This document shows positions 44,765-53,571 of a stretch of DNA of 64,000 nucleotides, piece after piece. This stretch comes from Helicobacter sp. (lineage in GTDB: Bacteria > Campylobacterota > Campylobacteria > Campylobacterales > Helicobacteraceae): assembly GCF_014799995.1 (NCBI RefSeq), contig NZ_JAAVGY010000042.1, positions 8,068-72,067 on the forward strand, written 5' to 3'. The position numbers and the translations under genes were made by a program. Within the stretch, counting starts at the first letter, position 1, and the number at the start of each line of letters is the position of its first letter. The notes under the pieces were generated by a model. That model was not told the origin of the DNA and ran no database searches. It saw only the letters and a list, made by a program, of their open reading frames with translations.

Positions 44765-44772
44765 GAGTAGAT
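44753..44772. terminator. Hairpin between convergent genes
   Basis: A perfect 8-bp stem (ATCTACTC and GAGTAGAT) with a CTAA loop. The stop codon of the plus-strand fusion gene lies at 44762-44764, in the loop, and the minus-strand acetyltransferase ends at the stem. No strong T-run follows, so it may act as a weak bidirectional terminator. Confidence 0.55.
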
Positions 44773-45254
44773 TACGATTCTGCCCTTAGATTCTTTAGCG
44801 ACATTTCTAGTACTTCTTCGCCATTTACTAGCTTCTCGCCACTCTCTTGGAATCCAAATTTCTTGTGTAGATTGATTACTTGCTTGTTGGACTTAAACAC
44901 TTCTAAGTGTAATTGCTCCGCCCCTAGAATCTCAAAAACATAAAATAAGCTAATCTGCTCCAATACCCGCCCGATTCCGCCGACATTCAAGCAAGGATTT
45001 GCAAAGAATCCAAACTCTACCGCCTTTTTATCTTGAAAGGAAAAATTCAAACTCCCAAGCATTTGCCCACAGAGAGAAACGACAAAATACTGCTTTTGGG
45101 GATTATTTTTCAGAGATTCTATAAAGGCAAAATGCTCTTGGGAGGAAATATGATGCTGATGATACAAGTTTGACTTCACACGCACATCATTGCGGTATTG
45201 CAAAATCTCCTCTTGTGCCTTGACTTGCAAATCAATATAATTTTCTAGCTTCAA
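44772..45254 (-). CDS. GNAT acetyltransferase, PseH-like, lacking a clear start of its own
   Basis: About 160 residues resembling PseH-type N-acetyltransferases: LQYRNDVRV, EHFAFIESLKNNPQKQYFVV, GQMLGSLNFSF, VEFGFFANPCLNVGGIG and LEVFKSNKQVINLHKKFGF. The first possible in-frame start is TTG at 45254, which has no ribosome-binding site, and no usable internal ATG exists. The frame stays open upstream through PSLC into the poly-G tract that ends the formyltransferase gene. With 9 or 12 G the two genes fuse. It may therefore be made mainly as the C-terminal domain of a switchable fusion. Confidence 0.7.
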   Translation of the reverse strand: MKLENYIDLQVKAQEEILQYRNDVRVKSNLYHQHHISSQEHFAFIESLKNNPQKQYFVVSLCGQMLGSLNFSFQDKKAVEFGFFANPCLNVGGIGRVLEQISLFYVFEILGAEQLHLEVFKSNKQVINLHKKFGFQESGEKLVNGEEVLEMSLKNLRAES

Positions 45255-45268
45255 ACAAAGACTAGGAA

Positions 45269-45925
45269 TTATTCCCCCCCCCCCACAACAGAATCCTGAT
45301 AAATCTTTATAATAAATTTCTTACCACTCTTATAAAAAAATGCGGGAAACTCCTCATTACTTACAATGCGCAATAAATTAAATTGCGATTCTATGCTTTT
45401 TGTAATGTCTAATTCACTATCTCTTGGGCTTCTTTTAGGATAGAAACTCTCCTCCCCGCTTTGGGCTTTTGGTTCTAAAGTCGGCAATAGGCTCAAAAAT
45501 TCCAAGCACATTTGCTGACACATTTTCGCCTGCTTCTCTCGCAATTCCTCATAGAGTTCTAAACCGCTTAAATGCAAAGTCTTTTGCAAATAAATCATTC
45601 CATTATCCGCCTTTGTATCCGCCCTAAAAAGCGTAAAAACAATGGAATCCTTACCCTCTAACACTTGCCAAAAAAGAGGCGACCAACCCTTGCCGCGAGG
45701 CAGTGCAGAAGCGTGAATGACGCAATTTATTCTATGTCGTTCTAAAAATTCTTGCTCTATGAGCTGATGATACGACAAAATAAACACAATATCATAAGAT
45801 TCTTTGATTTCTTGGTGAGAAAAATAAAGCTGCGCCCCGACAATCTTATCTTTTAACTCCCTAGCATAAGGGATAAACCACTGATTGGCAGAAGTTAGAA
45901 TCGCGACTTTTAACCCACTTTGCAT
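45269..45925 (-). CDS. Formyltransferase family protein (sugar N-formylation likely)
   Basis: About 218 residues with the folate-dependent formyltransferase core: CVIHASALPRGKGWSPLFW (N-H pattern with the catalytic His), and FTLFRADTKADNGMIYLQK containing the conserved Asp. It is shorter than methionyl-tRNA formyltransferase and resembles enzymes that formylate amino sugars in surface-glycan loci. It lies between two PseH-like acetyltransferases, so formylated nonulosonates or their precursors are likely products. An 11-G tract ends the gene: as sequenced it finishes VVGGGE. Confidence 0.75.
   Translation of the reverse strand: MQSGLKVAILTSANQWFIPYARELKDKIVGAQLYFSHQEIKESYDIVFILSYHQLIEQEFLERHRINCVIHASALPRGKGWSPLFWQVLEGKDSIVFTLFRADTKADNGMIYLQKTLHLSGLELYEELREKQAKMCQQMCLEFLSLLPTLEPKAQSGEESFYPKRSPRDSELDITKSIESQFNLLRIVSNEEFPAFFYKSGKKFIIKIYQDSVVGGGE
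45274..45284 (-). repeat. Poly-G tract, 11 G (formyltransferase-acetyltransferase junction)
   Basis: Eleven C on the plus strand. Eleven G gives a stop right after GGGE, 10 G a stop after NNS, and 9 or 12 G reads on through IIPSLCLKLENYIDL into the acetyltransferase. Confidence 0.9.
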
Positions 45926-46051
45926 AAAGCACTCCTATGCAAAGGTGAAAAGCTGGGGATTTGCGACTTTAGGGATTGTAAGACGAAAGGAAGCTTTGTC
46001 TTGATTGCATATTGTTTGCTTGTAAGATTCCAAAAATATGCAATGAAATAG

Positions 46052-46519
46052 CTATTTAATGCCCCCCCCCCCCGCTGATAATGTGAAATAGCTCATTGTT
46101 GCGTCCTTGTTTGTGAGATTGAAGCCAAATTTTGTATAAAGCGCAAGGGCTTTGGTGTTATCATTAAAGGCACAAGCATAAAGTGTCGCGACATTTAAAA
46201 CTTCAAAAGCATATTTTAGCATAGCTTCCATTAGCTTTGTGCCATATCCTTGCAAATCCGGATTCTGATAAATCCCAAATTCGCAAGAGATTCCAAGCCT
46301 TATATCCACAAAGCAAATCACGCCTAAGATTTCACTATTTTCTAAAACCAAAAAATATTGCTTGGTTGTATCTTGCTTCAAGGATTCCAAGAAATGTAAA
46401 TGCTCTTTTAGGGGAATCGTTTGTGTTTTCATTAGAGGGGCGATTTTTAGGTGATTGCGCCACCCAAACACCAAAATCTTTTCTATCTCGTCTAAATCCA
46501 CAAAATTTTTTAATGTCAT
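46052..46519 (-). CDS. PseH-like GNAT acetyltransferase with C-terminal poly-G tract
   Basis: About 155 residues. LVFGWRNHLKIAPLM, HLHFLESLKQDTTKQYFLV, CEFGIYQNPDLQGYGTKLM and ALALYTKFGF match PseH, which acetylates UDP-4-amino-4,6-dideoxy-beta-L-AltNAc on the way to pseudaminic acid. ATG 46519 has an AGGA site and lies ten bases after the ccdA stop. A 12-G tract follows the last conserved residues (YFTLSA), ending in IK. With 11 G the protein would carry about 50 more residues. No other pse genes are visible nearby. Confidence 0.75.
   Translation of the reverse strand: MTLKNFVDLDEIEKILVFGWRNHLKIAPLMKTQTIPLKEHLHFLESLKQDTTKQYFLVLENSEILGVICFVDIRLGISCEFGIYQNPDLQGYGTKLMEAMLKYAFEVLNVATLYACAFNDNTKALALYTKFGFNLTNKDATMSYFTLSAGGGGIK
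46062..46073 (-). repeat. Poly-G tract, 12 G (PseH-like gene, 3' end)
   Basis: Twelve C on the plus strand. With 12 G the protein ends AGGGGIK, with 13 it ends in His, and with 11 a tail of about 50 residues is read that reaches the start of the formyltransferase gene. Confidence 0.88.
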
Positions 46520-46528
46520 CACAGAATC

Positions 46529-47275
46529 CTAGCCCAAAATCCCTACAAGATAAGCAGATAATGCGCTCATTCCTCCACTTGCAACAAGGATTCCAATCAA
46601 AATTAATAAGCCTCCTGCACATCGTTCAATCCATTGAAAGTGAGATTTGATAAGCTCTAAAAAATTAAAAGCATAACCAATCAAAAGCGCACAAAACAAA
46701 AAGGGCAAAGAGAATCCGAGCGTATAAATACTTAGCAAAATTATGCCATTACTTTCGTCTAAGCTTGCGAGTGAAATAATGCCCGCCAAAATTGGACCAA
46801 CGCAAGGCGTCCAACCGAGCGAAAAGCTCACCCCAAGCAAAAAGGGTGTCAAAAAATCTCTTAAGATTCTAAAACGATATTCCGTATGAAAACTTCTTGT
46901 ATAGTTTAAGAATGGAATCTTGAATATTCCTAATGTATGCAATCCAAAAATGATTAAAATCCCTCCAGCAATAAAGCGCAGAATCGGGCTTAGCAGGATT
47001 CCACCTTGCAAGATTCTAGCCGCTACCGCTCCTAAAAGCACAAAAACAATTCCAAGCCCCAAAACAAAAAATACTGCACTTCTTAAGATTCTAAAACGTT
47101 TCTTTAAATCAAGTCTTGTAGAATCCTTTAACTCTTGAAGTGAAATTTCAGAAATATAGGAGAGATAAGCAGGTATCAGTGGCAACACACAAGGGCTTAT
47201 GAAAGTCAGAATCCCCGCTATTAAACTAATAAGGTGGGGCGCATTTTCAAAAAATGCTATAAGCGATTCTTCCAA
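46529..47275 (-). CDS. ccdA: CcdA-type cytochrome c biogenesis protein
   Basis: About 249 residues with six membrane spans. LTFISPCVLPLIPAYLSYIS contains the first redox cysteine and LGVSFSLGWTPCVGPILAGI the second, as in CcdA/DsbD membrane domains that pass reductant to the periplasm for cytochrome c maturation. I place the start at TTG 47275, six bases after AAGG; the frame is open further upstream but that part overlaps dctM. It is 20 bases behind the TRAP genes and directly in front of the PseH-like gene. Confidence 0.85.
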   Translation of the reverse strand: MEESLIAFFENAPHLISLIAGILTFISPCVLPLIPAYLSYISEISLQELKDSTRLDLKKRFRILRSAVFFVLGLGIVFVLLGAVAARILQGGILLSPILRFIAGGILIIFGLHTLGIFKIPFLNYTRSFHTEYRFRILRDFLTPFLLGVSFSLGWTPCVGPILAGIISLASLDESNGIILLSIYTLGFSLPFLFCALLIGYAFNFLELIKSHFQWIERCAGGLLILIGILVASGGMSALSAYLVGILG

Positions 47276-47295
47276 TCTAAGCCTTGTGGATTCAA

Positions 47296-48570
47296 TTAAC
47301 CTAGCAAACTTGGCAACCAAAGTGAAATAATTGGAACATAAGTAACAAGTCCAAGCCCCAACAGCAAGACGCAAAGCCAAGGAATTACCGAAAGGGTAAC
47401 ATCTTTGAGGCTCAAGCCTGTAAGTGAGCTTGCCACAAAAAGATTCAAGCCAACAGGTGGTGTCAGCATACCTAATTCCATATTCACAATCATTGCGATT
47501 CCGAAGTGGATTGGGTCAATACCTAACTGCAACGCAATCGGCAATAGCAAAGGTGTCATAATCATTACCACCGAACTAGGTTCCATAAATTGCCCCATTA
47601 CAAAAAGAGCAATATTAACCAAAATCAAAAAGAGCCACCAACTCATATTCATATTCACTAAAGATTCCGCAATCATATGAGGGATACGTTCGCTCGTTAA
47701 GAAATGCGCGAATACAACCGCAAAACCAATAATGAAAAAAATCATCGCCGTAGTGATTGCTGCATCTAAAAGCACTTTATACAAGTCTTTAATCTTAATA
47801 TCTTTATAGACAAAAATTGAGACGACAAACGCATACACCGCACTAATGCCCGCCGCTTCTGTGGCGGTAAAAATCCCCGCATAGATTCCACCAATGACGA
47901 CAAAAACAATGAGTAATGCCCAAAATGCTTCTTTAAACTTCGCCCAACGCTCGCCAAAGCTTGCGGGTTTTGTAGCCTTAAAGCCTAATCGTTTTGCCCC
48001 AAAATACGCATAAACCATCATCATTCCGCCAATCATCACACCGGGCACAACACCAGCCATAAATAATTTTTCAATAGAGACTTCCGCTGTTACTCCATAA
48101 ACAATCATTACAACCGAAGGCGGAATCAAGATTCCAAGACTTCCTGCCGAAGTGATTGCACCCACAGAATAGCTTTTAGGATAACCCGCTTGACTTAAGG
48201 CAGCAAACATAACAGAACCAATCGCAACTACTGTCGCGGGAGAACTTCCACTCACAGCGGCAAAGATAATACACGCCAAAATAGCACTCATCGGAAGACC
48301 GCCGGGCAAATGCCCTACGATACTTCTAGCAAAATCTACGATTCTTTGTGCCGAACTTCCTTTACTCATCAAAGAACCCGCCAAAATAAACATTGGAATC
48401 GCCATTAAAGCGGGCTTTAAACCATTAAGCATAATTTCAGGCACACCCATAATATCATAGGAGCTAAAGAGTAACATTGTAATAACTGCGCTCACTCCAA
48501 GAGAAACAGCAACAGGCACACCCACCAATAACAAACCAAACAATACAATCAGCAAAAATGCAACACTCAT
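47296..48570 (-). CDS. dctM: TRAP transporter large permease subunit (DctM)
   Basis: A 424-residue inner-membrane protein with about twelve hydrophobic segments. SVAFLLIVLFGLLLVGVPVA, AAVSGSSPATVVAIGSVM, GSLGILIPPSVVMIVYG and MELGMLTPPVGLNLFV are hallmark DctM segments. It uses ion gradients to import the ligand caught by the periplasmic DctP. It is the third gene of dctP-dctQ-dctM. Confidence 0.92.
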   Translation of the reverse strand: MSVAFLLIVLFGLLLVGVPVAVSLGVSAVITMLLFSSYDIMGVPEIMLNGLKPALMAIPMFILAGSLMSKGSSAQRIVDFARSIVGHLPGGLPMSAILACIIFAAVSGSSPATVVAIGSVMFAALSQAGYPKSYSVGAITSAGSLGILIPPSVVMIVYGVTAEVSIEKLFMAGVVPGVMIGGMMMVYAYFGAKRLGFKATKPASFGERWAKFKEAFWALLIVFVVIGGIYAGIFTATEAAGISAVYAFVVSIFVYKDIKIKDLYKVLLDAAITTAMIFFIIGFAVVFAHFLTSERIPHMIAESLVNMNMSWWLFLILVNIALFVMGQFMEPSSVVMIMTPLLLPIALQLGIDPIHFGIAMIVNMELGMLTPPVGLNLFVASSLTGLSLKDVTLSVIPWLCVLLLGLGLVTYVPIISLWLPSLLG

Positions 48571-48587
48571 TGATTCTCCAAACTTTA

Positions 48588-49208
48588 CTAATCTTTAACC
48601 ACAGAATCGTGAATCATCTCTTCTTCTGCATTTTTGACAACTTTATCCGCATCTGTCCAAGAAACTTCATAGATTTTTTCCACAGAACGATAAGTTGCCC
48701 CCAAAAATGCAATAGGCAGACAGAGAAGAAATACCCATAAAGGTACTTCGTGCAGTGCTTCACTCATATAACCAATTTCATAGTTTAAATAACAAACCAT
48801 TAAACTAGCATAGCACATAAAGCCCAAAAAGATAGAGTTTAAAATGTGTGTTGCCAATACACAAGCCTTAGCAAGTGCAGGCGGAAATTTCTCAACCAAC
48901 ATTGTAACGGCAATATGCACTCCCTTTCTAAAGCCATACGCTGCCCCAAAAAATGCTGACCACAAAAAACAATATCTTGCCACTTCCTCTGCCCAAGTCA
49001 AGGAACCAATTTCTGGATAGAATCCTGCAATATAACGCACACTTACATTGATTGCGGTAATTACGATTCCAAGTGCCATTCCAATCACGGCGACATTTTT
49101 GTTAATTCCTGCAATAATCTTATCTAAGATAGCAAAAAGCTTATTGACGCCCGGGTCTTTATGAGCCCACAAAAAAGGTTTCTGAATCATTAATAATAAA
49201 TCACGCAA
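48588..49208 (-). CDS. dctQ: TRAP transporter small permease subunit (DctQ)
   Basis: A 206-residue protein with four membrane spans; SLTWAEEVARYCFLWSAFFG is the DctQ signature and VPLWVFLLCLPIAFLGATY is the last span. The probable start is TTG at 49208, seven bases after AAAGGG. The N-terminus (about 35 residues) is longer than in many family members. It lies between dctP and dctM. Confidence 0.88.
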   Translation of the reverse strand: MRDLLLMIQKPFLWAHKDPGVNKLFAILDKIIAGINKNVAVIGMALGIVITAINVSVRYIAGFYPEIGSLTWAEEVARYCFLWSAFFGAAYGFRKGVHIAVTMLVEKFPPALAKACVLATHILNSIFLGFMCYASLMVCYLNYEIGYMSEALHEVPLWVFLLCLPIAFLGATYRSVEKIYEVSWTDADKVVKNAEEEMIHDSVVKD

Positions 49209-49236
49209 AATAAAACCCTTTAAAAGTAATCATTGA

Positions 49237-50259
49237 TTATTTTGTATTGAGTGTTTTCTCAATCAAATCTTTACCAATCAAATCATAAAATTTAGGATAA
49301 ATCGCAATCATCACATCTTGCCATTGTTTCTTTTGCGCTTCATCTAGCTCATAAATTGTTGTATTTGTCTTATCATCGGCTTTTAATTTATCTAGCAACA
49401 TTTTCTCTTCTTTTGCACTTTCCTCGCGTTCAAAAATTGTTGCTTCACGCATTGCAATAGAGAATTTTTCTTGCAAATCTTGAGGCAATTCTTTCCAAAA
49501 CTTTTCACTTGCAACAACCAAATATCCTAGATAACCATGGTTTGAAATCGTAATAGAGCTTTGAACTTCATAAAATTTAGAATTATAAAGATTGGAAAGT
49601 GGGTTTTCTGCTGCATCTACTACCCCTGTTTGGAGTGCAGAATACACTTCACCAAAAGGCAAAACTTGTGGAATTGCTTTGACTGCTTTTGTTTGTTCTT
49701 CCAATACTTTAGAGCTCATAATTCTCATTTTTTGCCCCTCTGCATCACTTGGCTCTATGATAGGCTTTTTGTTTGTGCTAAATTGCTTGAATCCTGCGTC
49801 CCAATAATCAAGCGCAATATAGCCTTTGCTTGAAATAATGTCTTTTAAAATTTTTCCTACTTCTCCGTCCATTACTTGATGCAAATGTTCAGTATCGCGG
49901 AAGATAAAAGGGACGTCCCAAAGGTTAAATTCTTTTGCGAAAGGTGTAAATTTTGAAAAGCTAGGTGCTGCAAGTTGCACATTATTGCGTTTCAATTCTT
50001 GAAACACTTTATCATCATCTACAAGCTGCGCAGAGGGGAATACATGCACTTTGATTTTCCCATCTGTTAATTCCTCTACTCTTTTAGCAAATAAATCTGC
50101 GGCTCTTCCTTTCGGTGTGTTTGCACTCACGACATGTGCAAACTTCACTTCATAGACTTTATTAGAATCTTGAGCGGCGGTTTTTGTTTCCTTGTCTTCT
50201 CCACCACAACCCATTAATCCAAACACAGCTAACACTGAAACCAAAAGAATTTTTTTCAT
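49237..50259 (-). CDS. dctP: TRAP transporter periplasmic solute-binding protein (DctP), lipoprotein-like
   Basis: About 340 residues. A signal sequence ends in a lipobox (FGLMGCGGED), so it is probably a lipid-anchored binding protein. YEVKFAHVVSANTPKGRAAD, IKVHVFPSAQL, MRIMSSKVLEEQTKA and EVYSALQTGVVDAAENPLSN, with the conserved substrate arginine in KMRIM, are typical of DctP. ATG 50259 follows AGGAG by seven bases. The ligand may be a dicarboxylate, but other organic acids are equally possible. Confidence 0.9.
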   Translation of the reverse strand: MKKILLVSVLAVFGLMGCGGEDKETKTAAQDSNKVYEVKFAHVVSANTPKGRAADLFAKRVEELTDGKIKVHVFPSAQLVDDDKVFQELKRNNVQLAAPSFSKFTPFAKEFNLWDVPFIFRDTEHLHQVMDGEVGKILKDIISSKGYIALDYWDAGFKQFSTNKKPIIEPSDAEGQKMRIMSSKVLEEQTKAVKAIPQVLPFGEVYSALQTGVVDAAENPLSNLYNSKFYEVQSSITISNHGYLGYLVVASEKFWKELPQDLQEKFSIAMREATIFEREESAKEEKMLLDKLKADDKTNTTIYELDEAQKKQWQDVMIAIYPKFYDLIGKDLIEKTLNTK

Positions 50260-50424
50260 TTCCAATCTCCTATTTTTATGAATTATCCACTCAACTTTTG
50301 TGAGGCTTTATTATTTTATAAAAGCTTCCTTAAAAGATGAATTATAAATTAAGACGCTTTCGCGCATTCCAAACAAATCCCCAATCTTTTATAGAAAAAA
50401 TTACTTTTTGAAACACATTAAAAT

Positions 50425-50943
50425 TTATTTGTAATTCTTAATTGCCTTATCCAAAATCTCTTTGGCTGCATTCAAATCTTTATATTCCTTGACTTTCACC
50501 CATTTATTTGGTTCTAATGTCTTATAAGTTTCAAAGAAATTTTTGATTCTATCCAGTGTGATTTGCGGCAAATCCCCTAAGCTTTGGATTTTATCGTATC
50601 TTGGGTCTATTTTGCTAATAGGCACTGCGATTAATTTCTCGTCCATTCCGCTTTCATCTTCCATAATCAAGACGCCAATCAAACGCACTTTGATAACACT
50701 TCCTGCTTGTAATGGATATTCATTGAGCACCAAGACATCTGCTGGGTCTCCATCATCGCTTAAAGTATTAGGCACAAAGCCATAATTTGCGGGATAAAAC
50801 ATCGCACTATACATTACCCTATCTACCACAACTGCGCCTGATTCTTTATCAATCTCATATTTGATATTAGAACCATAAGGAATCTCAATAACAACATTTA
50901 ATTTATTGGGATTCTCTCCCACACTGATTTTTGATACATTCAT
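50425..50943 (-). CDS. ppa: Inorganic pyrophosphatase
   Basis: A 172-residue soluble family I pyrophosphatase. The signature DDGDPADVLVL binds the metal ions, and VVIEIPYGSNIKYEIDKESG and YPANYGFVPNTL are typical. ATG 50943 has an AAGGA site. The 159-base gap to dctP holds the TRAP promoter region, with AT-rich -10-like sequences on the minus strand. Confidence 0.96.
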   Translation of the reverse strand: MNVSKISVGENPNKLNVVIEIPYGSNIKYEIDKESGAVVVDRVMYSAMFYPANYGFVPNTLSDDGDPADVLVLNEYPLQAGSVIKVRLIGVLIMEDESGMDEKLIAVPISKIDPRYDKIQSLGDLPQITLDRIKNFFETYKTLEPNKWVKVKEYKDLNAAKEILDKAIKNYK

Positions 50944-51031
50944 TTTTTATCCTTGAAAACTAAAATTATATTTATAGCAGAATCCTGCTTGCTGATAATA
51001 ACTCATAGCCCCTAGAGATTCTTACCATTGG

Positions 51032-51604
51032 TTAAATTTTGGACTTAATAAAGCCCTCCATTTCTGCGACAATTTCTTCAATCGTGCGTTCGCCACTAAT
51101 CTTTTTCAATACGCCTTTTTTACCATAAAAATCCTGAATCTCTTTAAGAGGTGTTTGATAGACTTCCATACGATTATTAAACACCTCTACATTATCGTCT
51201 GCTCCTCTAGCGCGTCCAAGCACTCTATCGCAAGCGGTTTCCCTGCTTACCTCTACTTCAATGACGCTAACTAGCTCAATGCCTTTTTTGTCTTTTAAAA
51301 TCTTATCAAACTCTAACATTTGCTCTACACTACGTGGATAACCATCAATAAGCACAATGTCTTTACGCGCATTTGCAATCGCATCTACAATGGTTTTGAC
51401 GACTATTTCAAGAGGCACAAGATTCCCTTTGCTTGTATAGCTATCAATCAGTTTCCCAAGTTCGCTTCCACTTGCAACTTCTGCACGCAATAATTCTCCT
51501 GTGGAATAATGCACGATACTTTCGGCATTGTTTTTGCTAATAATTTCTGCATCAGTCGTTTTGCCACTGCCCGGTGCTCCAATCACCAAAAATAACTTTT
51601 TCAT
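51032..51604 (-). CDS. adk: Adenylate kinase
   Basis: A 190-residue enzyme interconverting AMP, ADP and ATP. The P-loop GAPGSGKTTDAE is at residues 8-19, YSTGELLRAEV binds AMP and LIDGYPRS follows. It is the short form without the long zinc LID insert, as in other Helicobacter species. The ATG has an AAAGGAG site and follows aspS by 11 bases. Confidence 0.95.
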   Translation of the reverse strand: MKKLFLVIGAPGSGKTTDAEIISKNNAESIVHYSTGELLRAEVASGSELGKLIDSYTSKGNLVPLEIVVKTIVDAIANARKDIVLIDGYPRSVEQMLEFDKILKDKKGIELVSVIEVEVSRETACDRVLGRARGADDNVEVFNNRMEVYQTPLKEIQDFYGKKGVLKKISGERTIEEIVAEMEGFIKSKI

Positions 51605-51615
51605 TGTTGTCTCCT

Positions 51616-53376
51616 TTATCGTTTGGTTTCTCTCACTTTGATATGCAATTCTCTTAGTTGCTCCTCACTCGCTGCACTTGGAGCATCTGTTAGCGGGCAA
51701 GTTGCCTTTTGGGTTTTAGGGAATGCAATCACATCACGGATAGAATTTGCCTTACAAAGTAGCATTATAATGCGGTCTAATCCAAACGCAAGCCCTCCGT
51801 GTGGTGGTGCGCCAAATTGTAATGCTTCAAGCAAGAAACTAAATTTATTTTTTGCCTCTTGCTCACTAATACCAAGCAATTTAAACACACGACTTTGAAT
51901 CTCCTCTTTATGAATCCTAATGCTTCCTCCGCCAATCTCAAATCCATTCAATACGACATCATAAGCGACAGAGCTAATCTCCTCAATGTCCTCTACATCT
52001 AAATCTTTCGGCATTGTAAAAGGGTGATGCAAAGCGGAGATACTACCATCTTCATTGCGTTCAAACATCGGGAAATCCACAACCCATAAGAATCTATAAG
52101 CATTCTCATCAACCAATCCCATATCTTGGGCGACTTTTTGGCGCAAGCGCCCCATATAATCCCACACGATTTTTTTCGCACCTGCGCCAAAAAACACAAC
52201 ATCACCGACTTTTGCCCCCATACGCTCTATCAGAGTTTTAAGATTTTCTTCGCTTAAGAATTTGACAAGAGGACCTTTTGCACCCTCTTCCTTGATTTGA
52301 ATATACGCCAAACCTTTTGCGCCAAACTTGCGGACAAACTCCTCTGCCTCGCCTAAAGTTTTGCGTGTGAAAAACGCATCACCCTTTGAGATGCAGAGTG
52401 CTTTGATACGATTATTTTTAGAATCTTTAGCAATATTCGCAAAAATATCATTACTAGATTCCACAAACAAATCCGCCACCTCTACTAAGGGTAACCCAAA
52501 ACGTAAATCTGGTTTATCACTCCCATAAGATTCCATTACTTCTTTATAAGTATAATGCTCAAAAGGAGTTTTTATTGCGATTCCACAAGCTCCAAAAATT
52601 GCTTTGAGTGTTGCTTCTGCAGCCGCCATTACATCTTCTTGAGTACAGAAACTCATCTCCACATCAATTTGCGTAAATTCCGGCTGCCTATCAAGCCTCA
52701 AATCCTCGTCTCTAAAGCATTTAGCGATTTGAAAATATCTATCAAATCCACTAATCATTAAGAGCTGCTTAAATAATTGAGGGCTCTGTGGCAAGGCATA
52801 AAATTCTCCGTGATGCACACGACTTGGCACGAGATAATCCCGTGCTCCCTCTGGAGTTGCCTTAGTTAAAATCGGTGTTTCAACTTCTAAAAAGCCTAAG
52901 CCACTAAGCGTATTGCGCACCGCTTGTGCCACTTTGCTTCGGGTGATAAAAATCTCTTGTAAGCGTGGATTGCGCAAATCCAAATAACGATATTTTAAAC
53001 GCACATCTTCGCCTACGCTTTCATCACCTACGGCAATAGGAGGAGTTAAACTTTTGTTTTCAATTGTTAAGGATTCTACTAGCACCTCAATTTTGCCCGT
53101 TTTTAGCTTGGGATTCTCTAACCCTTTGCCTCTTGCGCGCACCCTTCCCTTAGCGACTAGAACATACTCATCACGCACTTCACTTGCGATTTTATGCGCC
53201 TCGCCACTATCCTTTGGGTCTAACACGAGTTGCACAAGCCCACTACGGTCGCGTAAATCAATAAAAATAATCCCCCCGTGGTCGCGGTAAGTATTACACC
53301 AACCACATAAATTCACCACCTCTCCAATATTTTGCTCCCCTAAATCTGCGCAATAATGGCTTCTCATGGTTTTCAC
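51616..53376 (-). CDS. aspS: Aspartyl-tRNA synthetase
   Basis: A 586-residue class IIb synthetase with an N-terminal anticodon-binding OB domain (GEVVNLCGWCNTYRDHGGII), motif 2 (QIAKCFRDEDLRLDRQPEFT), a bacterial GAD insert, and motif 3 (GLAFGLDRIIMLL). Helicobacter AspRS enzymes are generally non-discriminating and also charge tRNA-Asn for GatCAB; nothing here contradicts that, but it cannot be decided by eye. ATG 53376 has an AGGAG site. Confidence 0.95.
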   Translation of the reverse strand: MKTMRSHYCADLGEQNIGEVVNLCGWCNTYRDHGGIIFIDLRDRSGLVQLVLDPKDSGEAHKIASEVRDEYVLVAKGRVRARGKGLENPKLKTGKIEVLVESLTIENKSLTPPIAVGDESVGEDVRLKYRYLDLRNPRLQEIFITRSKVAQAVRNTLSGLGFLEVETPILTKATPEGARDYLVPSRVHHGEFYALPQSPQLFKQLLMISGFDRYFQIAKCFRDEDLRLDRQPEFTQIDVEMSFCTQEDVMAAAEATLKAIFGACGIAIKTPFEHYTYKEVMESYGSDKPDLRFGLPLVEVADLFVESSNDIFANIAKDSKNNRIKALCISKGDAFFTRKTLGEAEEFVRKFGAKGLAYIQIKEEGAKGPLVKFLSEENLKTLIERMGAKVGDVVFFGAGAKKIVWDYMGRLRQKVAQDMGLVDENAYRFLWVVDFPMFERNEDGSISALHHPFTMPKDLDVEDIEEISSVAYDVVLNGFEIGGGSIRIHKEEIQSRVFKLLGISEQEAKNKFSFLLEALQFGAPPHGGLAFGLDRIIMLLCKANSIRDVIAFPKTQKATCPLTDAPSAASEEQLRELHIKVRETKR

Positions 53377-53571
53377 TCCTAAAAACTAACAAAATAATCT
53401 GTGATTGTATCAAAAAAATAATAAAAGATAAATTTGTCATTTGTAACGAATTTTTCAAAGTAGAATCCTTGCTAAATTCCATAATATTATTTATTAATAA
53501 TTTTTCTTGATAAATAAAAATAATTTTTGTAAAATTATGAAAAATCTTATCACTATATAGGAATCTCTAAA
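53377..53571. promoter_or_regulatory. Divergent AT-rich control region between aspS and the Fur-family gene
   Basis: This stretch contains ATTATTTATTAATAAT-like, partly palindromic AT-rich sequence near 53485-53525 just upstream of the regulator gene. Fur/PerR proteins often control their own genes through such sites, so an autoregulatory operator is possible. No exact consensus match can be claimed. Confidence 0.3.
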
